6,041 nt of DNA from JAZLIT01 sp045617525 (GCA_045617525.1 JAZLIT010000263.1:1-6041), one strand, 5' to 3'. Shown: positions 1 through 6,041, counted from the first letter of the stretch. The notes: generated from the letters alone by a model not told the origin. Translations and numbers: made by a program.

Positions 1-32
1 AACTATCCCCCATCTTTAAAACTATTTTTTCG

Positions 33-137
33 ATTGTAAAATTTTAATGAAACGGCTCTATCTTCCATTTATAAATGAAATTATCAATGAGATATCAAGT
101 AAACACCATATAGGGCGATTTCGATTAATTTTACAAT
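33..137. repeat. 11-bp inverted repeat flanking the upstream leader
   Basis: ATTGTAAAATT at 33-43 is the exact reverse complement of AATTTTACAAT at 127-137, with 83 bp between the arms. The right arm ends just before the AGGAGG ribosome binding site of the oxidoreductase gene. The arms contain TGTAA and TTACA, which resemble GlnR/TnrA half-sites, but those regulators use half-sites only a few bases apart, so no such operator is claimed. The arms are very AT-rich and a chance match is possible. No convincing promoter and no gene was found in 1-155. Confidence 0.3.
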
Positions 138-141
138 TACT

Positions 142-147
142 AGGAGG
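142..147 (+). promoter_or_regulatory. Ribosome binding site fixing a TTG start
   Basis: AGGAGG at 142-147 is a full-strength Shine-Dalgarno sequence, 8 nt before TTG at 156. It decides the start of the oxidoreductase gene: the protein read from this TTG begins MKAAIY, the usual beginning of this family. No ATG is closer to a ribosome binding site. Confidence 0.8.
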
Positions 148-155
148 TTAAGCGG

Positions 156-1108
156 TTGAAAGCAGCGATTTATAAATCTTATGGTTCACCTGAAGTAATG
201 GAGATTAGGGATGTTGAGAAGCCGTTGATCAAAGATGAAGATAGGGTATTAATTAAAGTGGTCTCCGCCTCTGTAAATAAATATGACACTCTATATCGAA
301 AAGGTTATTTGCCTACAAGAATGGAAAATGGTCTTATAAAACCAAAAACGCAAATTCTAGAATAGACGTTGCTGGTACGGTTGAAGCAGTGGGGAAAAAT
401 GTAAAAAAATTCAAGATTGGCGATCGTGTTTTGGGAAGTTGTGTCGGATCCCATGCTGAATATTTATGCCCAAGAGAAAGTTTTTTTACTATTATGCCAA
501 ATAACCCTACTTTTGAAGAGGCAGCTGCAATACCATGTGCTGCACAGACTGCCCTACAAGCATTAAGAGATGTAGGGAAAGTAAAAGAAGGCGATAAGGT
601 TTTAATTTACGGCGCATCGGGGGGAGTAGGGCACTTTGCTGTTCAGCTTGCTGTGTATTTAGGAGCTGAAGTAACCGCAGTTTGTAGTACCTCGAATATT
701 GAGTGGGTTAAAAGTCTAGGTGCTCATCATGTAATTGATTATATCCAGGAAGATTTCTCTCGCAACGGGAAAAAATATGATGTAATACTGGATGCTGTCG
801 GAAAGAGGACCTTTTTCAGTTGTTTGCGTTCTCTAACCGAAAACGGTATTTATATAACAGAACATCCACTCTACCCCAAGTATCACCCAATTCAATTGGT
901 GATAGGCTCTATCATAGGAAGTAAGAAGGCTAAGATTCATCTTACAAAACCAAATGACAGTGATTTGGACCTATTACGAGTGCTTATTGAAAAGGAAAAA
1001 TTAAGACCTGTAATTGAAAAGTGCTTTCCTTTAAATGAAATTGTAAATGCTCATAGGCATGTTGAAAGTGGACGCACAAAAGGGAAGATTGTTCTTAAGA
1101 TCGAGTAA
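156..1108 (+). pseudogene. Frameshifted zinc-free quinone oxidoreductase / medium-chain dehydrogenase
   Basis: This family uses NAD(P)H to reduce quinones or other activated carbonyl and alkene substrates in the cytoplasm; the substrate here cannot be told. The first part (156-365) carries the start of the GroES-like domain, from MKAAIYKSYGSPEVMEI, and stops at TAG 363-365. The second part is open from 362 to 1108 in another frame. It continues with IDVAGTVEAVGKNV and GDRVLG, then the nucleotide-binding loop YGASGGVGHFAVQLA. Reading CTA-GGA-ATA-GAC instead of CTAGAATAGAC at 357-367, that is, adding one G near 360, restores a continuous protein of 317 residues, a normal length for the family. 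No Cys/His zinc-site pattern is evident, which fits the zinc-free branch. A single-base sequencing error is as likely as a real mutation. The gene seems unrelated to urease and is separated from it by about 400 bp. Confidence 0.85.
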
Positions 1109-1165
1109 AATTACTTCCGATTTGAATTAGCTATTTAAGCAACAGTAGAAGTTTACTAATAAAAA

Positions 1166-1198
1166 AGGCTCGGTTCCGCTTAAAAGGGAACTGAGCCT
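1166..1198. terminator. Strong hairpin, intrinsic terminator best placed for minus-strand transcription
   Basis: The left arm AGGCTCGGTTCC (1166-1177) pairs with GGAACTGAGCCT (1187-1198) over 12 pairs including one G-U, around a 9-nt loop. On the + strand it lies 57 nt past the oxidoreductase stop, where a terminator is expected, but it is followed by AAATTATT rather than a run of T. On the - strand the stem is followed directly by six T (complement of the A-run 1161-1166) and then ATT. By the usual rule it therefore ends leftward transcription best. It may act in both directions, shielding the urease operon from read-through. No minus-strand gene is visible to its right. Confidence 0.65.
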
Positions 1199-1208
1199 AA
1201 ATTATTAA

Positions 1209-1388
1209 ACCTATCAACACCAATGTGTTGCCGTGTGGAGGTGTTAGTTAGGAATTAGGCAACCAACAAATAAACCCGTACTCTTCTTTATAAATTTGTG
1301 CTAGAAAAAGTTGAGTCGAAAATCGAGGGAATCAGAATACATATACTAATCATCAGATGAAACCGTTCTAAAAACGGAATTGATAGGT
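1209..1388. repeat. Possible short element bounded by 9-bp inverted repeats
   Basis: ACCTATCAA at 1209-1217 is the exact reverse complement of TTGATAGGT at 1380-1388, bounding 180 bp that shows no coding signal until its right edge. TTAA occurs just outside both ends (1205-1208 and 1391-1394, the latter offset by two bases). This could be a MITE-like element or an insertion-sequence remnant that cut the gene whose 3' end precedes ureA. No transposase is present and the repeats are short, so chance is a real alternative. Confidence 0.22.
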
Positions 1389-1516
1389 GGTTAACAATAT
1401 TTTACTATAAGAGGAAAGGTATTCCATTACTTGAAATTAATCCTAATCATTTAGCGCAGTTGGAACAAGATGCACTTTTAAAACCTTTAATAACTGATTT
1501 GGGAGGAAGGCAATGA
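1361..1516 (+). pseudogene. 3' remnant of an unrecognised gene, stop overlapping ureA start
   Basis: A frame open from 1361 (after TGA 1358-1360) to TGA 1514-1516 encodes 51 residues. Its second half reads like ordinary protein: FYYKRKGIPLLEINPN, then HLAQLEQDALLKPLITDLGG, then RQ. It has no ATG or GTG. The only TTG codons lie far downstream without a ribosome binding site ahead of them, so it cannot be a complete gene as it stands. Its TGA overlaps the ureA ATG as ATGA, an arrangement typical of genuine operon neighbours with coupled translation. I infer that a gene once preceding ureA in the operon has lost all but its C-terminal end. I do not recognise the family; it shows no clear ABC-ATPase or transporter motif. 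Chance openness of a 156-nt frame in AT-rich DNA is the alternative. Confidence 0.4.
1380..1408 (+). promoter_or_regulatory. Candidate sigma-A promoter for the urease operon
   Basis: TTGATA (1380-1385; five of six bases match TTGACA) and TACTAT (1403-1408; four of six match TATAAT) are 17 bp apart, the ideal spacing. Transcription would start near 1415, leaving a leader of about 100 nt before ureA. The -35 lies inside the right inverted-repeat arm at 1380-1388. Weaker pairs, such as TTGAGT at 1311 with TATACT at 1342, have wrong spacing. Prediction from consensus only. Confidence 0.35.
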
Positions 1517-1815
1517 AACTTACACTCAGAGAGCAGGAAAAATTAATGATTGTGGTAGCTGCTGATTTAGCATATCGCAGAAAAGCTAGAGGGTTAAAGC
1601 TAAACTATCCTGAAGCAATAGCCATAATAACTTATGAGATTTTAGAAGGTGCTCGTGATGGGAAAACTGTGGCAGCACTAATGGATTATGGACGTCGAAT
1701 CTTATTTAAGGAAGATGTAATGGAAGGTATTTCAGAAATGATTCACGATATTCAAGTGGAAGCAACATTTCCTGATGGAACAAAACTTGTGACGGTTCAC
1801 CATCCAATTCAATAA
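1513..1815 (+). CDS. ureA: Urease subunit gamma
   Basis: UreA is the small structural subunit of the cytoplasmic nickel enzyme urease, which splits urea into ammonia and carbamate. It packs with UreB and UreC into the (alpha-beta-gamma)3 assembly. The protein is 100 residues, the normal length for a separate gamma subunit. It begins MKLTLREQEKLMIVVAADLA and continues with RRKARGLKLNYPEAIA, ITYEILEGARDGKTV, and a C-terminal half reading VEATFPDGTKLVTVHHPI, all family hallmarks. The start is set by GGAGG at 1502-1506, 6 nt before the ATG. It is the first complete gene of the operon, and its ATG overlaps the stop of an upstream partial frame. ureB follows 13 nt after its stop. Nothing in it looks damaged. 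Confidence 0.97.
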   Translation: MKLTLREQEKLMIVVAADLAYRRKARGLKLNYPEAIAIITYEILEGARDGKTVAALMDYGRRILFKEDVMEGISEMIHDIQVEATFPDGTKLVTVHHPIQ

Positions 1816-1828
1816 GGGGGGCGTTTAG

Positions 1829-2146
1829 ATGATACCAGGCGAGATGAAGTTAAAAGCAGATGATATTATCGCAAATCAAAATCGTAAGACCAAGACACTT
1901 CAAGTAACCAATTTAGGCGATCGTCCGATTCAAATTGGTTCACACTTTCATTTTTATGAAGTGAATGGGCAACTTTCTTTTGAGCGTGAAGAAGCATATG
2001 GCTATCACTTAAATATCCCTGCTGGAACAGCGCTACGTTTTGAACCAGGGGATATGAAGATTGTAGAACTAGTCTCTTTTGGAGGAAAACGTGAAGTGTA
2101 CGGTCTGAATAATTTAACAAATGGTCCATTAAAGGAGGAAGTATAA
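1829..2146 (+). CDS. ureB: Urease subunit beta
   Basis: UreB is the second structural subunit of urease and sits on the outside of the UreC subunit in the trimer. The 105-residue protein is typical in size for separate beta subunits. Recognisable blocks in order are the N-terminal MIPGE, the central VTNLGDRPIQIGSHFHFYEVN (about residues 26-46), the LNIPAGTALRFEPGD stretch (about 61-75), and VELVSFGGKREVYGLNN near the end. A purine-rich AAGGGGGG ribosome binding site (1814-1821) precedes the ATG. Its TAA stop shares one base with the ureC start (TAATG at 2144-2148), so ureC translation is probably coupled to it. The gene looks intact. Confidence 0.97.
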   Translation: MIPGEMKLKADDIIANQNRKTKTLQVTNLGDRPIQIGSHFHFYEVNGQLSFEREEAYGYHLNIPAGTALRFEPGDMKIVELVSFGGKREVYGLNNLTNGPLKEEV

Positions 2147-3549
2147 TGCTACGCATTCCTCGTAAACAGTATGCAGATATGTTTGGTCCAACGACAGGGG
2201 ATCAAATTAGATTAGCTGATACAAATCTATGGATTGAAATTGAAAAAGATTATACGACTTATGGCGACGAAGTGAAATTTGGTGGTGGCAAGGTTATTCG
2301 TGATGGAATGGGGCAGCATCCATTAGCCATTGAAGAAGAAACGATGGACCTTGTGTTAACAAATGCAGTTATTGTCGACTATACAGGTATTTATAAAGCG
2401 GATGTGGGCATTAAAAATGGCCGAATCGCAGGTATCGGTAAAGCAGGAAATGATTTATTAATGGATGGCGTGACGATGCTGATAGGGGCTACTACAGATA
2501 TCATCGCTGCCGAAGGAAAAATTGTCACTGCTGGGGGAATAGATGCGCATATTCATTTTATTTGTGTAGATCAAATTGAGACCGCTCTACATAGTGGTAT
2601 TACAACAATGATTGGTGGTGGAACGGGTCCATCAACGGGCACGAACGCTACAACTTGTACGCCTGGAAGCTTTTATTTGCATAAAATGTTAAAGGCTGTA
2701 GAAAATTTCCCGATGAATTTTGGGCTTCTAGGGAAAGGCAATGCTTCTAGCGAGGCACCCTTAATTGAACAAGTGAAGGCAGGAGCAATCGGATTAAAAC
2801 TGCATGAAGATTGGGGTACGACACCAGCAGCGATTGACACGAGTTTAAGAGTAGCGGATAAATATGACATTCAAATTGCCATTCATTCGGATACGCTGAA
2901 TGAAGCTGGGTTTGTGGAAGATACGATCCGTGCTATAGGCGGTCGAGTTATTCATACATATCATACGGAAGGTGCAGGCGGAGGACATGCGCCAGAGCGA
3001 GGGCCTTTAGCGGAAGAAACAACAGATGCTGATAATTTTAGAGTGAAACGATACATTGCTAAATATACAATCAATCCAGCGATTACACATGGTATTAGTG
3101 GCGAAGTAGGATCAATAGAAGTAGGTAAATTTGCAGACCTTGTTATTTGGGAGCCCGCATTCTTTGGTGTAAAACCAGAAATGATTTTAAAAGGTGGAAT
3201 GATTGCTGCCAGCATTATGGGGGATCCGAATGCTTCGATTCCAACGCCACAGCCTACATTGTATCGACAAATGTTTGCGGCGTATGGGAAAGCAGTGCAT
3301 GATACGTCTATTACATTCTTATCGAAAGAAGCTATTGCAAATGAATTGCCAAAAAAATTAGGGTTGCAAAAAAGGGTAGCTGCAGTGACAAATATTCGTC
3401 AACTGCGTAAAAGCGATCTAAAGCTTAATAATGGGACACCGACCATCACCGTTGACCCGCAAACATATGAAGTGTTTGTAGATGGGGAGCTAGCAACGTG
3501 TGAGCCGGCAGAAGTTTTACCAATGGCACAACGATATTTCTTATTTTAA
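2146..3549 (+). CDS. ureC: Urease subunit alpha with a large internal in-frame deletion
   Basis: UreC holds the two-nickel active site of urease. This copy has 467 residues; the family has about 570. Both ends are normal: residues 1-45 contain the YGPT-like FGPTTGDQIRLADT and YTTYGDE motifs, and the end is LPMAQRYFLF. Nickel ligands still present are His135 and His137 (AHIHF), Lys218 (the residue carbamylated in known ureases), His247 (IHSDTLNEAG) and His273 (HTEGAGGGHAP). His220 (KLHEDWG), which binds urea, is also kept. Immediately after GGGHAP the sequence jumps to RGPLAEE at residues 285-291, with Glu284 (codon 2995-2997) at the seam. About 100 residues are missing. In known ureases these hold the mobile flap with the CHH motif (Cys319/His320, Klebsiella numbering), Arg336 and nickel ligand Asp360, as well as the last barrel strands. 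The frame stays open, so a protein could be made, but it should not be an active urease. A perfect AAAGGAGG (2131-2138) precedes the start. Known family alternatives, such as a natural short UreC, are not known to me. Confidence 0.95.
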   Translation: MLRIPRKQYADMFGPTTGDQIRLADTNLWIEIEKDYTTYGDEVKFGGGKVIRDGMGQHPLAIEEETMDLVLTNAVIVDYTGIYKADVGIKNGRIAGIGKAGNDLLMDGVTMLIGATTDIIAAEGKIVTAGGIDAHIHFICVDQIETALHSGITTMIGGGTGPSTGTNATTCTPGSFYLHKMLKAVENFPMNFGLLGKGNASSEAPLIEQVKAGAIGLKLHEDWGTTPAAIDTSLRVADKYDIQIAIHSDTLNEAGFVEDTIRAIGGRVIHTYHTEGAGGGHAPERGPLAEETTDADNFRVKRYIAKYTINPAITHGISGEVGSIEVGKFADLVIWEPAFFGVKPEMILKGGMIAASIMGDPNASIPTPQPTLYRQMFAAYGKAVHDTSITFLSKEAIANELPKKLGLQKRVAAVTNIRQLRKSDLKLNNGTPTITVDPQTYEVFVDGELATCEPAEVLPMAQRYFLF

Positions 3550-3562
3550 GGGAGATAATTAG

Positions 3563-4000
3563 ATGATTATTGAAAAAGTAATAGGTAATATTTATAAAGA
3601 TAATTTACGTAGTAAGCATGTAGAAAAAGTGTATTTGAATAGCGAAGACTTATTAAAGCGAATTCAACGAGTAAAAACAGATCATGGCAAGGAGTTAGGA
3701 ATTCGTTTAGAAAATAATCAAGAGTTAGAAGATGGTGATGTATTATTTCAAGATGAAAAAAACATGATTGTTATTTATACAAATAAAGATGATGTGATTT
3801 CGATTCGTCCACGATCCATACTAGAGATGGGGGATATTGCACACCAATTAGGAAATCGTCACTTACCTGCGCAATTTGAAGGGGAAGAAATGATTGTTCA
3901 GTATGATTATTTAGTGGAAGAGTTACTAGTATCTTTAGGTATCCCTTATGCGCGTGAAGAACGCAAAGTGAAAAAGGCATTCCGCCATATTGGTCATTAA
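3563..4000 (+). CDS. ureE: Urease accessory protein UreE, nickel metallochaperone
   Basis: UreE is a cytoplasmic homodimer that binds nickel and passes it to the UreG-containing activation complex. The 145-residue protein has the two usual domains: an N-terminal peptide-binding-like domain (about 1-75, with MIIEKVIGNI at the start) and a C-terminal metal-binding domain. Within the latter, GNRHLPAQFEGEEM places His100 at the position of the conserved dimer-interface nickel ligand, and the tail RHIGH adds His142 and His145. It lacks the long His-rich tail of enterobacterial UreE. A ribosome binding site AAGGGAG (3548-3554) overlaps the ureC stop, 8 nt before the ATG. ureF starts 3 nt after its stop. 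It appears intact. Confidence 0.96.
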   Translation: MIIEKVIGNIYKDNLRSKHVEKVYLNSEDLLKRIQRVKTDHGKELGIRLENNQELEDGDVLFQDEKNMIVIYTNKDDVISIRPRSILEMGDIAHQLGNRHLPAQFEGEEMIVQYDYLVEELLVSLGIPYAREERKVKKAFRHIGH

Positions 4001-4003
4001 GAA

Positions 4004-4684
4004 ATGAAAAATTATCTTCACTTGCTGCAATTAACGGATTCTAATTTCCCAACAGGTACATTTTCACATTCTTTTGGGTTAGAGACATTTGTTCAGCAAG
4101 AAATCATTAAAGATACTGAAGATTTTAAGCGGTTTTTAAAAGGGTATATTGATCAACTTTGCTATACAGATGGGCTAGCTACTAAACTAGTGTATGAGGC
4201 ATTAAAGGAAGGCCGTTGGGAAGATCTTGTTGAAACGGATACGATCCTTTTTTGTAGCAACAGTGCGAAAGAGTCGCGTTTAGGCGCGCAAAGAATTGGT
4301 CAACAAATGCTTAAGTTGTACAGGGAATTATATGCTAATCCCTATTTAGATGCCTATGCCAAAGCAATTCAGCAACAGCAATGTTATGGGCATCCAAGTG
4401 TTTGCCAAGCGATTGCATTGTATGAATTAGATATTAATAAGGAAATGGCGATTCAAACGGTCATCTACACGGGTTGTAGTAACATTGTTCAAAACGCTGT
4501 TCGCTGTATTCCACTTGGACAAACAGATGGCCAGCGAATGCTGCAGTATGCGATCCAAGAATGTACAACAGCAGTTGAACGAATTTTAACTTTACCTAAA
4601 GATGTATTAGGTGCAACTGCTCCATTACTAGAAATCAAACAAATGCAGCATGAACAGCTACATATAAGACTTTTTATGAGCTAA
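4004..4684 (+). CDS. ureF: Urease accessory protein UreF
   Basis: UreF is an all-helical protein that joins UreD and UreG on apo-urease and is thought to control GTP use during nickel insertion. The 226-residue product has normal length. The N-terminal signature LLQLTDSNFPTGTFSHSFGL (residues 7-26) is diagnostic, and the C-terminal half carries the conserved-type AVRCIPLGQTDGQRML (about 165-180). The ATG lies 3 nt after the ureE stop, and the bases before it (CATTAAGAA) form at best a weak ribosome binding site, so translation probably depends on ribosomes finishing ureE. ureG follows after 14 nt. No damage is visible. Confidence 0.95.
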   Translation: MKNYLHLLQLTDSNFPTGTFSHSFGLETFVQQEIIKDTEDFKRFLKGYIDQLCYTDGLATKLVYEALKEGRWEDLVETDTILFCSNSAKESRLGAQRIGQQMLKLYRELYANPYLDAYAKAIQQQQCYGHPSVCQAIALYELDINKEMAIQTVIYTGCSNIVQNAVRCIPLGQTDGQRMLQYAIQECTTAVERILTLPKDVLGATAPLLEIKQMQHEQLHIRLFMS

Positions 4685-4698
4685 GGAGGCATACTGAA

Positions 4699-5319
4699 AT
4701 GAGTAAACCAATTCGTATAGGTGTTGGGGGTCCCGTAGGTGCAGGGAAAACAATGCTTGTTGAAAAGCTAACACGAGCAATGTATGAAAGTTATGAAATG
4801 GCAGTTATCACAAATGATATTTACACGAAAGAAGATGCAAAATTTTTAATTCACAATGGTGTATTGCCAACTGATCGAATTATTGGTGTAGAAACAGGAG
4901 GCTGTCCACATACAGCTATTCGAGAAGATGCGTCTATGAACTTTGCAGCAATTGATGAATTAAATCAGGCTCATCCCAACTTAGATTTAATATTTATTGA
5001 AAGTGGTGGAGATAATTTAGCTGCTACATTTAGTCCAGAGCTTGCCGATTTTTCAATCTATATTATTGATGTAGCACAAGGTGAAAAAATTCCTCGTAAA
5101 GGCGGACAAGGAATGATAAAAGCCGATTTATTTATCATTAATAAAACGGATTTAGCACCATATGTAGGAGCAAGTTTAGAGGTTATGAGAATTGATACGC
5201 TCGCTACGCGTGGTCAAAAACCATTTTTCTTCACCAATTTGAAGAACGAAGAGGGTTTAGCAGATGTCGTTGATTGGATTAGGAAAGAGGTCTTTTTAGA
5301 AGGACTTGCACCTCTATGA
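4699..5319 (+). CDS. ureG: Urease accessory protein UreG, SIMIBI GTPase
   Basis: UreG is the GTPase of urease maturation; it binds nickel as a dimer and releases it into the active site when GTP is hydrolysed, acting with UreD and UreF. The 206-residue protein shows the P-loop GPVGAGKT (11-18), the metal-binding Cys-Pro-His at 69-71 within ETGGCPHTAIRED, the ESGGDNLAATFSPELADF block (101-118), and the guanine-specificity motif NKTD (148-151). A strong ribosome binding site AAGGAGG (4683-4689), overlapping the ureF stop, lies 9 nt before the ATG. Its TGA overlaps the ureD ATG as ATGA, so the two are translationally coupled. It is full length with all key residues present. HypB is a relative, but the CPH motif and the setting settle it as UreG. 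Confidence 0.98.
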   Translation: MSKPIRIGVGGPVGAGKTMLVEKLTRAMYESYEMAVITNDIYTKEDAKFLIHNGVLPTDRIIGVETGGCPHTAIREDASMNFAAIDELNQAHPNLDLIFIESGGDNLAATFSPELADFSIYIIDVAQGEKIPRKGGQGMIKADLFIINKTDLAPYVGASLEVMRIDTLATRGQKPFFFTNLKNEEGLADVVDWIRKEVFLEGLAPL

Positions 5320-6041
5320 TAACCGGTGAACTGCGATTACGGGTCAAAAATAAAGCAGGTCGAATGATTGCTGATGAAGGTTATGTCAGTGGAGCGCTCA
5401 AGCTAGGAAAGCCCATTTGGTACGATAGCATTCCTTTGTATTATTTGTTACACGTAGGAGGTGGCTATTTAAGTGGGGATACGTACACGCAAAAAATTGA
5501 GCTACTAGAAAATGCATCACTGTACTTAACTACTCAAGCAGCAACTAAAGTATATAAAGGAATGCTCCCTGCAACAATGACCACAAACATTACATTAGGG
5601 GAGTATAGTCACCTTTCACTTTTACAAGATCCTCTAATTTTATTTGAAAATGCAACCTATCACCAAAAGACTTTTGTGGAATTAGATACAACTAGTACAT
5701 TTTATTTCAGTGAGATAATTACGCCAGGATGGTCAGCTACACATAAGCCCTTCATGTATCATGAATTTATGAGCCACTTTCAAATAAAAAGAGCAGGTAA
5801 ATTACTGTATATGGATCGCCTCCATTGGACTAGAGGGGTACAGCAAAGTATGACGCAACTTGATTATTATACGCATTACGGAACGTACTTGTGTATTGAC
5901 AGATTACCGCTAGAATTCTATGAGTGGCTAGAAAATTGGACAATGCCAGACTGTATTATTGGAATATCAACTATTGATAATGCTGGTTTTGTGTGTAAAA
6001 TTGTTGGAACGCATACACAGGCGATTGAACATGCTTTTTCT
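5316..6041 (+). CDS. ureD: Urease accessory protein UreD (UreH), cut by window end
   Basis: UreD binds the urease apoprotein and, with UreF and UreG, forms the complex that guides nickel to the active site. The frame is open from ATG 5316 to the last base without a stop, giving 242 residues. Family members run to about 270-280, so perhaps the last 30 or so residues lie beyond the window. Diagnostic blocks are GGGYLSGDTYTQKIEL (48-63), LTTQAATKVYKG (71-82), LLQDPLILFENATYHQ (102-117) and ITPGW (135-139). The start overlaps the ureG stop (ATGA) and has a modest GAAGGA ribosome binding site at 5299-5304. Its position after ureG, not before ureA, matches the Bacillus-type ureABCEFGD order. No frame break is seen. 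Confidence 0.95.
   Translation, partial: MITGELRLRVKNKAGRMIADEGYVSGALKLGKPIWYDSIPLYYLLHVGGGYLSGDTYTQKIELLENASLYLTTQAATKVYKGMLPATMTTNITLGEYSHLSLLQDPLILFENATYHQKTFVELDTTSTFYFSEIITPGWSATHKPFMYHEFMSHFQIKRAGKLLYMDRLHWTRGVQQSMTQLDYYTHYGTYLCIDRLPLEFYEWLENWTMPDCIIGISTIDNAGFVCKIVGTHTQAIEHAFS

Larger units (their letters stand above)
1109..1512. other. Intergenic region without a complete gene
   Basis: These 404 bases hold a terminator-like hairpin (1166-1198), a possible short element bounded by 9-bp inverted repeats (1209-1388), a small hairpin CAACAC-CAAT-GTGTTG at 1215-1230, another small hairpin CCGTT-CTAAA-AACGG at 1363-1377, a candidate promoter (1380-1408) and the 3' remnant of a coding frame (1361-1516). 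Apart from these I see no complete gene and no tRNA. No riboswitch fold was recognised, nor a GlnR/TnrA-type operator (TGTNA-N7-TNACA). Confidence 0.6.

Noticed and set aside
33..53. TGTAAAATTTTAATGAAAC as a TnrA/GlnR nitrogen-control site
   Set aside because: The left half TGTAA fits, but the second half-site TNACA is absent at the required spacing. No better site was found before ureA.
34..75. Promoter for the oxidoreductase gene (TTGTAA at 34, TATAAA at 70)
   Set aside because: The -10-like TATAAA has no -35 at 16-18 bp, and TTGTAA has only TCTATC at correct spacing. Neither pair is convincing.
389..1108. The second oxidoreductase frame as an independent gene starting at GTG 389
   Set aside because: Family homology continues upstream of 389 (IDVAGTVEA from 362) and joins the first frame when one base is added, so it is the rest of one broken gene. 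There is no good ribosome binding site before 389.
1215..1230. CAACAC-CAAT-GTGTTG hairpin as a terminator or riboswitch element
   Set aside because: The stem is only six pairs and no T-run follows. No known riboswitch pattern surrounds it.
2146..3549. Short UreC explained by an intein, intron or a start chosen too late
   Set aside because: Both ends match the family, with the ribosome binding site directly before the start. Material is missing from the middle, whereas an intein or intron would add sequence.
1866..3980. Open minus-strand frames at 1866-2156, 2673-2870, 2961-3215 and 3771-3980
   Set aside because: Each lies fully opposite a well-supported urease gene, has no recognisable domain, and is best explained as a shadow of the coding strand.

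Overview
The window is AT-rich DNA with strong AGGAGG-type ribosome binding sites, tightly packed co-directional genes and one TTG start. This points to a low-GC Gram-positive bacterium of the Bacillaceae/Planococcaceae kind. The ureABCEFGD gene order, with ureD last, and the protein sequences suggest a Lysinibacillus-like organism, but the genus is inferred from memory of the families and was not tested.

Layout, all on the + strand. Positions 1-155 are a non-coding leader with an 11-bp inverted repeat. Positions 156-1108 encode a zinc-free quinone oxidoreductase-type medium-chain dehydrogenase, broken by a one-base frameshift near 360. Positions 1109-1512 contain no complete gene. They hold a strong hairpin whose T-run lies on the minus-strand side, a possible small element bounded by 9-bp inverted repeats (1209-1388), and the start-less 3' end of an unrecognised gene (1361-1516) whose stop overlaps the ureA start. 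From 1513 to the window edge runs the urease operon: structural genes ureA, ureB and ureC, then the nickel-insertion accessory genes ureE, ureF, ureG and ureD. The last is cut by the window end. Spacing is -1 to 14 nt, with overlapping stop/start codons at ureB/ureC and ureG/ureD, so the genes are almost certainly co-transcribed and partly translationally coupled.

UreA, UreB and UreC normally form the nickel enzyme that hydrolyses urea to ammonia and carbamate. UreD, UreF and UreG form the GTP-dependent activation complex, and UreE delivers nickel. The main anomaly is UreC: it is 467 residues instead of about 570 because a block of about 100 residues is missing in frame between the GGGHAP motif and the RGPLAEE motif. 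The missing block normally carries the active-site flap with its Cys-His pair, a catalytic Arg and the Asp nickel ligand. All other operon genes look intact. As written, the operon should make no active urease. The cause could be a real deletion, a deliberately altered allele, or a sequence/assembly error. The nearby frameshift at 360 keeps the error explanation open.
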